From contig JAWKTT010000028.1 of the NCBI GenBank assembly GCA_041398965.1, positions 1 to 63,883 of the forward strand: a stretch of DNA of 63,883 nucleotides, written 5' to 3'. Each line of letters starts with the position of its first letter. Within the stretch, counting starts at the first letter, position 1. The notes beneath the pieces were generated by a model. That model ran no database searches, was not told the origin of the DNA, and saw only the letters and a list, made by a program, of their open reading frames with translations. The translations under genes and the position numbers were made by a program. Shown here in pieces: positions 26,223-34,618 of the stretch. The DNA is from JAWKTT01 sp041398965. Lineage in GTDB: Bacteria > Planctomycetota > Planctomycetia > Planctomycetales > Planctomycetaceae.

Positions 26223-26371
26223 GTCAAAAACCCTCCCCTCAACAGGTAGTCGTCTGGAGCAGACATCGTATACACTCCCCCTACTCGCAATGAAGTGACT
26301 TATCCCAACTCGTCTCTGCGACCCCCTTGATACCGGTTCCACAAAGACAGACTAGAAGACAGGATTGCATC

Positions 26372-27832
26372 GTGAAGAAGGACATGGACAAAATCGTCGC
26401 TCTCTGCAAGCGACGCGGGTTTATCTTTCAAGACTCCGACATCTACGGGGGGCTCCAAGGCTTCTGGGACTACGGACCACTCGGGACCGATCTCAAGCGA
26501 AACGTCCGAAACGTCTGGTGGGAAGACATGATTTCCCGTCACGATCCACTAGACGCCCCTCCGTCCGCCCCGGCCTCTTATCAGATGGTCGGCATCGAGA
26601 CGACAATCATCATGCACCCGCAGGTATGGAAGTGCAGTGGCCACTATGACCTCTTCGTCGACAAGATGGTCGACTGTCGCGAATGCAAAGGTCGCTTCCG
26701 GGCCGATCACATTCCTCACATTGAATGTCCGATCAAGCCGAGCAAGACGGTTGGCCAGCATGACAAGTGCTCGCTGACCGAGCCTCGCGATTTTAATCTG
26801 ATGATGAAAACCATTCTCGGGGCGCTGGGGACGGAAGCCGATGCCGCCTATCTTCGACCGGAGACGGCACAGGGAATCTTCGCGAATTTTAAGAACGTCG
26901 TCGATTCGTCGCGGGTGAAGTTGCCGCTCGGAATTTGTCAGGTCGGCAAGAGCTTCCGCAACGAGATCACGCCCCGAAACTTCACGTTTCGATCGCGGGA
27001 ATTCGAGCAGATGGAGATCGAGTTTTTCTGTCACCCCGAGCAGTCGGCTCAGTGGTACACCTACTGGCGAGACCGTCGCTTTCAGTGGTATACCGACCTC
27101 GGCATCGCCAGCAGCAACCTCCAATTGCGGGAACATGCTCCGGACGAACTCGCTCACTATTCGTGTGGCACAGCCGACATCGAGTATGCCTTCCCGTTCC
27201 TCGAACCGGGAGAATTCGGTGAGTTGGAAGGGGTCGCCCATCGCGGCGACTTTGACCTTCGGTCTCACATGGAAGGGAAGCTCAAGAACGAAAACGGTGA
27301 GTTGAGCCTCGAACTCGACGACAAGGGGCAACCCAAGTATCGCGGGAGTGGGAAGGACCTCACCTACTTCGACGACCAGACTCGCGAGCGGTTCATCCCA
27401 CATGTTATCGAGCCTTCAGCGGGGGCAGATCGGGGGACGTTGGCGTTTCTGTGTGAGGCGTTCTGCGAAGACGAAGCCCCAGATGACAAGGGGGTCATGC
27501 AGACGCGAACGCTTCTCAAACTGCATCCACGACTCGCCCCCATCAAGGCGGCTGTCTTCCCGCTGGTGAAGAAGGACGGTCAACCCGAAAAGGCGAAGGA
27601 ACTGTACCGCGACCTCCGCAGTGCCGGGATCGCGACCACGTATGACGAACAAGCGGCCATCGGAAAGCGATACCGTCGGCAGGACGAGATCGGCACCCCT
27701 TGGTGTATCACGATTGATGGCGATTCGTTAACCGACAACACCGTCACGATTCGCGACCGTGATACCCTGGAGCAAATCCGTCTCCCGATCAACGAAGTGG
27801 TCGACGAACTGACAAGACGTCTCCGGGGATAG
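26372..27832 (+). CDS. glyQS: Glycyl-tRNA synthetase, homodimeric type
   Basis: Charges tRNA-Gly. This is the single-chain class II form, not the bacterial alpha2beta2 type. Seen: RRGFIFQDSDIYGGLQGFWDYGPLG, the zinc-ribbon-like C-x2-C region (DCRECKGRF), motif 2 FRNEITPRNFTFRSREFEQME, motif 3 area GADRGTLAFLCEAF, and a C-terminal anticodon-binding domain (IKAAVFPLVKKDGQPEKAKELYRDL). The GTG at 26372 has AGGA seven bases before it (486 aa); the ATG at 26384 is too close to AAGG. Confidence 0.95.
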   Translation: MKKDMDKIVALCKRRGFIFQDSDIYGGLQGFWDYGPLGTDLKRNVRNVWWEDMISRHDPLDAPPSAPASYQMVGIETTIIMHPQVWKCSGHYDLFVDKMVDCRECKGRFRADHIPHIECPIKPSKTVGQHDKCSLTEPRDFNLMMKTILGALGTEADAAYLRPETAQGIFANFKNVVDSSRVKLPLGICQVGKSFRNEITPRNFTFRSREFEQMEIEFFCHPEQSAQWYTYWRDRRFQWYTDLGIASSNLQLREHAPDELAHYSCGTADIEYAFPFLEPGEFGELEGVAHRGDFDLRSHMEGKLKNENGELSLELDDKGQPKYRGSGKDLTYFDDQTRERFIPHVIEPSAGADRGTLAFLCEAFCEDEAPDDKGVMQTRTLLKLHPRLAPIKAAVFPLVKKDGQPEKAKELYRDLRSAGIATTYDEQAAIGKRYRRQDEIGTPWCITIDGDSLTDNTVTIRDRDTLEQIRLPINEVVDELTRRLRG

Positions 27833-27856
27833 CCGCTCGTCGAGATAAGGATTAAA

Positions 27857-27879
27857 GCCTCACGTTTGCAACGTGGAGC
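27857..27879. repeat. Short imperfect hairpin after glyQS
   Basis: Arms GCCTCACGTT and AACGTGGAGC pair at 8 of 10 positions over a TGC loop, in the 83-bp gap before the DUF4132 gene. Weak; possibly a relative of the GGGGC-type hairpins elsewhere in the window. Confidence 0.3.
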
Positions 27880-27915
27880 CCCAGTCGATTCTTTGTGTCA
27901 CAAGGACCGATGGTC

Positions 27916-30111
27916 ATGGGACTGGAACAACTTCTCACTTGGCTGTTTGCCCGGTCGACGAAGCGGGGAGTCGGAGAGGACTCCCTGCTTCAAACGGTCG
28001 AGAGGCCCCCCAGAGACTGGGGCAGCACGGTCTTACTCGCGTTAAGCGAAGAGACGCCCGAACAACGAGAAAGATGGGCCGAGTTGTTGCGGCTCTGTTT
28101 GACGGCGACAGGGGCGAAGCCTTCGCAGAAGTACCTCAAGACGGCTCATCAGTTGATTGCCGAGATCGGGCCGGTCGAGTTTGAACAACGGTTCTGCGAA
28201 TGGATGCCCGCCTTGGACATCCGCCCGACGAATCCGACGACGTTTTTCTCGTCACAGAATCCTGATGACGCGCTCCGTATCCCCGATGCTCAGGCGAATC
28301 TGTTGCGAGGGCTGCTCTGGTGTAGCGTCGAACTCGTCCGCGATGCAAAGCGTCACTTGGGGGACGACGCCTCGGCCAGTCAACAGGTCGATGCGGCGGA
28401 GATGTGTCGCGTCATTCGGCAGGCTGCCATTTCCGGGTTTCGCAAGCTCCGGGCGATTGGGCCGCGATGCCTGAAGCTGGGGAACGGGGCGGTCTATGCA
28501 CTTGGGGAAATCGGGTCGCTCGACAGTCTCGCGCAGTTGGCAATCTTGAAAGGTCGACTGAAGACGGCGAGCGCTCGAAACGCTGTCGACAAGGCTCTGA
28601 CATCGACCGCTCGACGACTCGATGTCACTCGTGATGAACTCGAAGAACTCTCGATTCCCGACTATGGACTCTCGATCGCGGGGAGACGCCGCGACGAGTT
28701 TGATGGCTATGTGGCGGAAATTTGCGTCAGCGGAAAGCGGGCGGAGTTGCAGTGGTTTCGCCCCGATGGCAAGCCGCAGAAGTCGGTCCCGGCAAGTGTC
28801 AAGCAGGACTTTGCCGACGAGTGGAAAGATCTCAAGGGGGAGATCAAAGAGATCGACCAAATGCTCTCGACGCAGGCGGCTCGCGTCGAGCAGTCGTATC
28901 TGTTGCGACGTGTGTGGCCGTACGCGGTCTGGCGAAAGCGGTATCTCGATCATCCGTTGGTCGGGACGGTTGCCCGACGTCTCATCTGGCGGGTGACGAC
29001 GTCGCGAGGAAGCGTTGATGTCGTTGCGGGGGGACTCGACGATTTGACTCCGTCGGATACTCAAGTCCCCTTGGTCGACAAGGATGGCACACGTGTCGAT
29101 CGGGCTTTGCGAGCCGAGATCGAGCGGGGAGGAAGTGTCACCGTTCAGCTTTGGCATCCGCTGGAGGCGTCATCGGCAGACATTGGCGAGTGGCGGGATT
29201 TCTTGGATCGCGAGCAGATCCAGCAGCCGTTCAAACAGGCTCACCGCGAGTTGTACCCGCTGACCGAGGCAGAACGGCGGACCGAGACCTATTCTAATCG
29301 CTTCGCCGCCCACATCCTTCGACAGCATCAGTTTCATGCTTTGTGTGAAGCACGGGGATGGTCGGGCAAGTTAAGGCTCATGGTCGATGACGATTATCCA
29401 CCCCCTCATATCGAACTCCCTCAATGGGGCGTCAGGGCCGAGTTTTGGATCGAATCGATCGGCGACAACTACGGCGTCGACACGACCGAGTCGGGAACCT
29501 ATCTGCACATCTCGACCGATCAAGTCCGTTTTTACCCGTTGGAGGCAGCGGAAAACCGGGCACATGCGATGGGGGGACAATATCTCATGTATGCCCCCGA
29601 TCATCCCGAGAATCACCCACTCTCGCTCGACCATATCCCGCCGATTTTGTTCTCCGAAATCATGCGAGATGTCGACCTGTTTGTCGGCGTTGCCAGCGTC
29701 GGCAACGACCCCACCTGGCACGATGGAGGGCCCGAAGGAATTTATCTCGACTACTGGCGAAATTATTCCTTCGGCGATCTCGGCACCTCCGCAGTCACAC
29801 GAAAAGAGGTCTTGGAGAAACTCATCCCCCGCCTCAAGATCGCTTCGCGGTGTTCCTTCAGTGACCGCTTCCTCGTCGTCCGGGGAGACATTCGGACATA
29901 CAAAATCCACCTTGGCAGCGGCAACATCCTGATGGAACCGAATGATCAATACCTCTGCATCGTCCCCGGCCAATCAGTGACGACCAAGGAGAAACTGTTC
30001 CTTCCCTTCGAGGGGGACAGCCTGCTATCGATCATCATCAGCAAAGCTTTGCTGCTGTCAGAAGACATCAAAATCACGGACCGCACAATCACGTCGCAGA
30101 TACTTGCGTGA
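27916..30111 (+). CDS. DUF4132-type protein (MolR/YehI-like), without visible WGR domain
   Basis: 731 aa from the ATG at 27916 (AAGGA nine bases upstream; a GTG at 27895 is the alternative). The N-terminal half is helical with HEAT-like pieces; the middle has the DUF4132 hallmarks LRRVWPYAVWRKRYLDHPL, ARRLIW, VQLWHPLEASSADIGEWRDFL, QIQQPFKQAHRELYPLT and HILRQHQFHALC. The C-terminal block RFLVVRGDIRTYKIHLGSG followed by ILMEPNDQYLCIVP is a strongly conserved terminal motif of this group. DUF4132 proteins are often found beside MoxR and VWA genes in proposed conflict systems; here MoxR/VWA genes are 10 kb away and not linked. Function unknown. Confidence 0.8.
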   Translation: MGLEQLLTWLFARSTKRGVGEDSLLQTVERPPRDWGSTVLLALSEETPEQRERWAELLRLCLTATGAKPSQKYLKTAHQLIAEIGPVEFEQRFCEWMPALDIRPTNPTTFFSSQNPDDALRIPDAQANLLRGLLWCSVELVRDAKRHLGDDASASQQVDAAEMCRVIRQAAISGFRKLRAIGPRCLKLGNGAVYALGEIGSLDSLAQLAILKGRLKTASARNAVDKALTSTARRLDVTRDELEELSIPDYGLSIAGRRRDEFDGYVAEICVSGKRAELQWFRPDGKPQKSVPASVKQDFADEWKDLKGEIKEIDQMLSTQAARVEQSYLLRRVWPYAVWRKRYLDHPLVGTVARRLIWRVTTSRGSVDVVAGGLDDLTPSDTQVPLVDKDGTRVDRALRAEIERGGSVTVQLWHPLEASSADIGEWRDFLDREQIQQPFKQAHRELYPLTEAERRTETYSNRFAAHILRQHQFHALCEARGWSGKLRLMVDDDYPPPHIELPQWGVRAEFWIESIGDNYGVDTTESGTYLHISTDQVRFYPLEAAENRAHAMGGQYLMYAPDHPENHPLSLDHIPPILFSEIMRDVDLFVGVASVGNDPTWHDGGPEGIYLDYWRNYSFGDLGTSAVTRKEVLEKLIPRLKIASRCSFSDRFLVVRGDIRTYKIHLGSGNILMEPNDQYLCIVPGQSVTTKEKLFLPFEGDSLLSIIISKALLLSEDIKITDRTITSQILA

Positions 30112-30242
30112 TGTTAGGTACAAAATTAGGTCTACCATGGGTGGACGCCTGTCGCCGAAGTGGCGACATCTGAATTCGTTTGATAAATTGATTCGCTGTC
30201 GAACACTTTGACTCGAATCCTCTTAATCATTACGGCGGTAGA

Positions 30243-30941
30243 ATGGCCAAGTTCTTAAACACCAGCGGGACAACCTACTTTCTTGAAGAACTCATCAAGG
30301 GGACTAGGCAGAAGCTAATTCTGATTAGCCCCTATCTTCAACTCAGCGATCGCGTTCGAGAGTTGCTTGAAGACTTGAATCTGCTGAAGGTCGACATGCG
30401 GGTTGTTTACGGTAAGAGCGAACTTCAACCAGCGGAACTCGCTTGGCTACAGCAACGATCCTACATTCGAACGAGCTTTTGCAAGAATCTCCACGCCAAG
30501 TGCTATCTCAGTGAAGACCTCTGCATCATTACGAGCCTGAATCTGTACGAATTCAGTCAGATCAACAATAATGAGATGGGCGTGCTCATCTCTCGTACCG
30601 AAGACCCCGAACTTTATCGCGACGCCCTTGAGGAAGCGAATCGACTGATTCGCGTGAGTGAGGAGGTTCGCGTCTCACTACAGCAAGTCCCGTTGTCCGA
30701 TGAAGCAGATGCGAAGACCGAAGATGGAGACGAGAAAACCTCAAAGCTCTCGACATCGAAGCTCGCCACGAAACTCGGTATCAAGACGAACGAATTGACG
30801 GACAAACTCGTTTTGCAGGGATTCCTCGAGTTAAGAGAAGGTAAACCCTATCTCACGGCAAAAGGGAGGGACATTGGAGGCGAATTTCGTAGCTCGAAAT
30901 TCGGCCCCTATTTTCTCTGGCCTGATGGATTGAGTCTCTGA
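30243..30941 (+). CDS. PLD-like protein with C-terminal winged-helix-like region
   Basis: 232 aa. The N-terminal domain has the shape of a phospholipase-D superfamily half: LILISPYLQLSDRVRELLEDL, then the single HxK motif in NLHAKCYLSEDLCIITSLNLYEFS near residue 85, with the trailing Asn/Glu pattern of PLD nucleases. One HKD copy implies dimerisation to build an active site; whether it cuts nucleic acid is unproved. After an acidic linker comes a helical segment (KLATKLGIKTNELTDKLVLQGFLEL) like a winged-helix or KilA-C-type reader. The gene is AT-richer than its neighbours and sits 131 bp after the DUF4132 gene in the same direction. Such PLD proteins occur in restriction and defence loci, but none is recognisable here. 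Confidence 0.75.
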   Translation: MAKFLNTSGTTYFLEELIKGTRQKLILISPYLQLSDRVRELLEDLNLLKVDMRVVYGKSELQPAELAWLQQRSYIRTSFCKNLHAKCYLSEDLCIITSLNLYEFSQINNNEMGVLISRTEDPELYRDALEEANRLIRVSEEVRVSLQQVPLSDEADAKTEDGDEKTSKLSTSKLATKLGIKTNELTDKLVLQGFLELREGKPYLTAKGRDIGGEFRSSKFGPYFLWPDGLSL

Positions 30942-30994
30942 CGACTGCTACAAATGTCTACACTGCCTCAAGTGCCACGGATCTCTCCCTAAAT

Positions 30995-31028
30995 GCTTAG
31001 CCCCACATGCTAACATGCGGGGCTAAGC
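30995..31028. terminator. Bidirectional hairpin between convergent genes
   Basis: A 15-bp stem (14 of 15 paired as Watson-Crick, one A/G exchange), GCTTAGCCCC-CATG against CATG-GGGGCTAAGC, with loop CTAA. It lies 53 bp after the PLD-like stop and 24 bp after the TPR gene stop on the other strand, so it could end both transcripts. No T-run. Confidence 0.6.
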
Positions 31029-31051
31029 GGGGGATTAGTTAGTATTGGCGA

Positions 31052-32566
31052 TTATTCGCCTTTGCTGAACTTCTGCAGCGCGTACTGGGCGCCGCGGTAG
31101 GCGGAGAGGGGGATGGCATTCGTGGCGAGGGCTTGTTCGAAGAACGCTTTCGCTCCTTCAGCATCTTTTCGAGATGCGGTTCGCAAGCCGATGAAGTAGT
31201 ACGCCTCGCACATTTGTGCGTTACGTCCTGCCGGATCGGTATTCTTGACGGCCATCAGCACCTCGCTGTCTTCTAGCTTCCCCATGACGTACAGCGTCAA
31301 GATGTCAAACCAGACTCGATCTTCAACCTTTTTCTCGGCAATCGGGGCAAAAACTTTGGCGGCTTCTTCCTGTTGTCCAGCGAATACCATCGAGGTGTAA
31401 CGCCACGGTTCGAGAAACAACATCGAAGGATTCAGACGAACCGCCTCGTTGAACGACTCGCTCGCTTTAGCGTAGTCTTTGTTGAAGAACAACGCGAATC
31501 CGAGATCGTAGTGAGCCGAAGGCATGTTCGGCTGCATCTCGATCACCTTGCGGAAATCGGCCAAGGCGGCATCCATCTTTCCCTGTTGCAAACGGGCACT
31601 CGCTCTGAGCGACCAGGGGACGTGTTGCGTGGCGTCGAGTTCGATCGACTTGTTCAAGTCCGCCTCCGCTGCGACAGCTTCGGCAGCTTGGAGTCGGGTG
31701 AAACCTCGATTTGTCCAGGCAGCCACGAGTTCGGGATTCAGTTGCAGCGCCTTGTCGAAATCGGCCACTGCTTCGCTCTTTCGCCCCACACTCTGCAAAA
31801 ACATCCCACGATTGTTATACAACAGGGGCTCTTCCGGCAACAAAGCGATTGATCGGTCGAATTGAGCTTTTGCATCTTCCGGGGAGTTGTTTCGGGCAAA
31901 CATATCGCACAGTGCAACGTGAGCTGCCAGATGTTCAGGGTCTTTGTCGATCGCACTCTGCAGTGCGAACCCGGCCTCATTGATCTGATTGAGTTGCGTA
32001 TGCAGAAGTGCCTTCTGGTAGTACAGGTTGGCTTTCTGGAAGTCTTCGATCCCAGTACGTCCTAGAACTTGCTGAGCGATCTTGATTGCCTGCTCGGCAT
32101 GTTCTTTCCGATTCTCGACCGCAGCCAACTGGGACATCCCGTACAGGTACGGTAGGTAGTAGTCAGCATTGAGTCCTTCATCCGTCTTGCTGAGTTCGGT
32201 GATTGCGGCTCTGGCATCGGCGATCCCCTCGCGAATCATCGCCGCATCCTGCTTATTGGTCCCCAACTCAACCCGGGCACTCCCCCGCAGATACAGGGCG
32301 ACATGGTCGTTCGGCAACTCTGCCAGCAACAGCGAAAGTGTTGTAATCGCTTTGTCGTAGTCGCCGTCGCGATACGCGTCATCGCCAGCGATCCGTTGAG
32401 CTTCGTACTTGTCAACGGGAGCATCAGTCGATGCAGTACCCGCCGGAGTTGTTACGGCCGGGGCCTCTGTCGTCGGCTGCCCCCAGACAACACCAGCGCC
32501 GATCCACAAGGCCAAAGCAGGAAGGGCAGCGACAACCTGTTGACGTGTCATCAAACGAACATCCAT
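31052..32566 (-). CDS. Exported TPR-repeat protein
   Basis: 504 aa. A signal peptide (QVVAALPALALWIGAGVVWGQ) is followed by at least eight canonical 34-residue TPR units, for example AITTLSLLLAELPNDHVALYLRGSA, AKAQFDRSIALLPEEPLLYNNRGMF and AVADFDKALQLNPELVAAWTNRGF, then diverged repeats to the C-terminus. The ATG at 32566 has GGAG five bases upstream. No enzymatic motif; a protein-interaction scaffold in the periplasm is likely. It stands alone, converging on the PLD-like gene. Confidence 0.88.
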   Translation of the reverse strand: MDVRLMTRQQVVAALPALALWIGAGVVWGQPTTEAPAVTTPAGTASTDAPVDKYEAQRIAGDDAYRDGDYDKAITTLSLLLAELPNDHVALYLRGSARVELGTNKQDAAMIREGIADARAAITELSKTDEGLNADYYLPYLYGMSQLAAVENRKEHAEQAIKIAQQVLGRTGIEDFQKANLYYQKALLHTQLNQINEAGFALQSAIDKDPEHLAAHVALCDMFARNNSPEDAKAQFDRSIALLPEEPLLYNNRGMFLQSVGRKSEAVADFDKALQLNPELVAAWTNRGFTRLQAAEAVAAEADLNKSIELDATQHVPWSLRASARLQQGKMDAALADFRKVIEMQPNMPSAHYDLGFALFFNKDYAKASESFNEAVRLNPSMLFLEPWRYTSMVFAGQQEEAAKVFAPIAEKKVEDRVWFDILTLYVMGKLEDSEVLMAVKNTDPAGRNAQMCEAYYFIGLRTASRKDAEGAKAFFEQALATNAIPLSAYRGAQYALQKFSKGE

Positions 32567-32973
32567 GAGAACTCCAGACTCGGCTATGACTTGTGGAAAA
32601 CTTCATTCTCGACAGGCGTTTCGACCAGCGAGCGAATGACTTGATCAAACGTAAACCGACTCGGTCTACCTCTCTCATTACCCTTACAATCGCCAGAATC
32701 GACGAAATTTGCAAGCATCCTCTTGCGTAAATCCTGTTTCGACTCAGTCGAATACATCATTTGGGAAGACTCTCAGTTCGTGGTTTTCCACAAAGCAAAT
32801 CGCGGAAGTCACCCGTTCGTCAACCGAACCGGCTGCAAGAAATCGCCACATTTCAGCCAGTTGGCCGCCCCCAAAACGTCCACTCCGACCACGTTCGCGT
32901 AGTCATCTCAGTCAAGCAAAGGGGAACTTGCCAACTCAATCGAACAGACTTTCAGAATTCCTCATGCAGCGAC

Positions 32974-33002
32974 TTCACTTTCCCGATAGGACTGTCTACA
33001 AT
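32974..33002 (+). promoter_or_regulatory. Predicted promoter of initiator tRNA
   Basis: TTCACT (32974-32979) and TACAAT (32997-33002) are 17 bp apart, about 46 bp before the tRNA. The rest of the 481-bp gap 32567-33047 shows no gene; it also contains the promoter side of the divergent TPR gene. Confidence 0.55.
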
Positions 33003-33047
33003 CCAAATCTGTGAGGCAAACAGCGAAGTACCATCGCCTCAACATAG

Positions 33048-33121
<74 letters not shown>

Positions 33122-33165
33122 CTTGTTTTGACGGTAGCGAAACTCGCTGACCGTCGGGTTACACG

Positions 33166-33197
33166 AAAGGTCGTCATCTTCGGGTGACGGCCTTTTC
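33166..33197 (+). terminator. Rho-independent terminator of initiator tRNA
   Basis: A 13-bp stem (11 Watson-Crick and two G.U pairs) AAAGGTCGTCATC / GGTGACGGCCTTT closed by a UUCG tetraloop and followed by TTTT-type sequence. A smaller imperfect hairpin (GACGGTAGCG...CGCTGACCGTC) lies between it and the tRNA. Confidence 0.75.
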
Positions 33198-33626
33198 GCG
33201 TTCTATCGCCAGTTCTCGCAACGACTTCGAGCATCACGTTGCGTCTCGAAGTCTCCGTCTCGCCACGCGACATTCTTCTCCCCCGTCCGCCCCGGGTTCC
33301 GACGCCGATCTCGCCCAAAACTCTCGGTCGTCTCTGACTCTCGCCTTGTCTGGGTTATACGGTGTTGCGAGCGCTCAATCGGTCGGAATCGACATGCTTG
33401 TGAGCGCTCGGCCAGAATTCGTGCCAAATGATTACCTCTTGTCAGACACCGAAGTCGATCGTCGTTCGCCCCGCCCTCCGGGTATGAGCGTGGACGTTCG
33501 CGGTGCGCGACCGAGCGACTCTGTCATTGGGAAACTGCCGCCGCTGACATTACGAATGGGACGGATTCCTGTTGGAAGTCGATGTCGGGATGCAGAGCGG
33601 GATCGATTCCAACGGTTTTTACGAGG
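33198..33626. other. Intergenic region, no gene seen
   Basis: About 430 bp between the tRNA terminator and a small lipoprotein. One plus-strand frame (33184-33696) is open, but its Ser/Arg-rich translation is atypical and it overlaps the lipoprotein on the other strand. Confidence 0.4.
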
Positions 33627-33998
33627 TCAGGGGAACTCTTGCTGCGGGGTGGAGAGTTCGATCTCGTCTCCTCGCAGTGGGATTGGGGCGTCTTGAGGGA
33701 GCGGGATCGCGACAGGTTTGTCGTCTTCTACTCCGCCGCCCAGCCACCGGGGAAGACGGGTCTTCTTTGACGATGCTGCGGTTAGCTCGGCGGTTTGAAA
33801 TCGCCCTTCAGTGGTTGGCGATTCGTCGGAAATGGACCGTCGACTCAGACGTTGTGGCAACGCGAAATTAAGGCCCAGAAAGGGTGACCCCGAGTCGCTG
33901 TCCATCGCGAATGCCCCACCGGAATTTCGACAACCACTGCAAGAGAGGCCGATTGCGCCAGAACAGAGGAGGGCGAAAAGTGGAAGAACACGGGTCAT
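33627..33998 (-). CDS. Small predicted lipoprotein
   Basis: 123 aa with a clear signal and lipobox (RVLPLFALLCSGAIGLSCSGC, Cys23). The mature part is polar, rich in Ser, Arg and Pro, with a short FLGLNFALPQRL motif and a Pro-rich tail (IPLPQDAPIPLRGDEIEL); probably disordered. It follows a second small lipoprotein gene on the same strand by 72 bp, so the two may be co-transcribed. Family not recognised. Confidence 0.6.
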   Translation of the reverse strand: MTRVLPLFALLCSGAIGLSCSGCRNSGGAFAMDSDSGSPFLGLNFALPQRLSRRSISDESPTTEGRFQTAELTAASSKKTRLPRWLGGGVEDDKPVAIPLPQDAPIPLRGDEIELSTPQQEFP

Positions 33999-34070
33999 GT
34001 CGTCGAGATTCGTCTAAGGAGTGTGTCGGATACAAACCGTTTCTGCAGGTCAAGGTTCTGGGGCGTTGAG

Positions 34071-34217
34071 TTACGGAATCGTCGGTTCGTATTGCGTGGG
34101 AATTCCATTGCTGTTCTTGCCGCCGAAGAGTCCCCCTTTGCATCCTGCGATCAGGCACAACAACGTCAGACACAGAGCGACACTGGTCCACCGGCATCGA
34201 TCAGGGAAAATACGCAT
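34071..34217 (-). CDS. Very small lipoprotein (48 aa)
   Basis: A 48-aa frame (ATG at 34217, TAA at 34071-34073) with GGGAG six bases before the start. The sequence is a textbook lipoprotein: basic start MRIFPDRCRW, hydrophobic core SVALCLTLLCLIAGC with lipobox LIAGC, then a short Gly/Asn-rich mature tail KGGLFGGKNSNGIPTQY. The mature peptide is only about 20 residues. It precedes the 123-aa lipoprotein gene. Such mini-lipoproteins are easily missed by gene finders; function unknown. Confidence 0.6.
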   Translation of the reverse strand: MRIFPDRCRWTSVALCLTLLCLIAGCKGGLFGGKNSNGIPTQYEPTIP

Positions 34218-34618
34218 TTCATGCTCCCAGATGGAAGAGGCAGCCCCATTGTGTCAACGGGACGAAATTGGATTGGAGTAGGTGAAAATTAGGAAAAAAC
34301 AGCGGCGCAAGGCCTGAGCCTGTTGTTCTGACACCGTGCGAAGTCGGAAGGGAGTGGGGTGATAGCAGAAACCCGCCGAACGAGTGAAGACCAATTTTTC
34401 ACCTCATCGAGAGAGGCATGCATTCCCCACATGGCAACTCCCCGAACCGGGGGCATCAGCCGACGCGAAACTCCTTCTCCCCCGCTGGAAATTCCTTTGA
34501 AATAGGAACGTCTATAGCGGGGGAGAGGGAGAGGCTGACAACAAAGATCACCAGTTGGCGAGGATCACAATCCGGGGGCTGCACCCCATCGCGAGAGAAG
34601 CCTTGTGGCGATCGCGGG
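34218..34618. other. Intergenic region, no gene seen
   Basis: About 400 bp between the small lipoprotein start and the end of the DUF6754-like gene. It presumably contains the promoter of the two lipoproteins. No hairpin or repeat was identified. Confidence 0.4.

Noticed and set aside
27916..30941. Assignment of the DUF4132/PLD pair to a named defence system
   Set aside because: No partner gene (methylase, helicase, MoxR or VWA) is adjacent, so no known system can be claimed.
33184..33696. A 170-aa plus-strand frame after the initiator tRNA
   Set aside because: It overlaps the tRNA terminator and a minus-strand lipoprotein and has an Arg/Ser-rich, non-protein-like translation.
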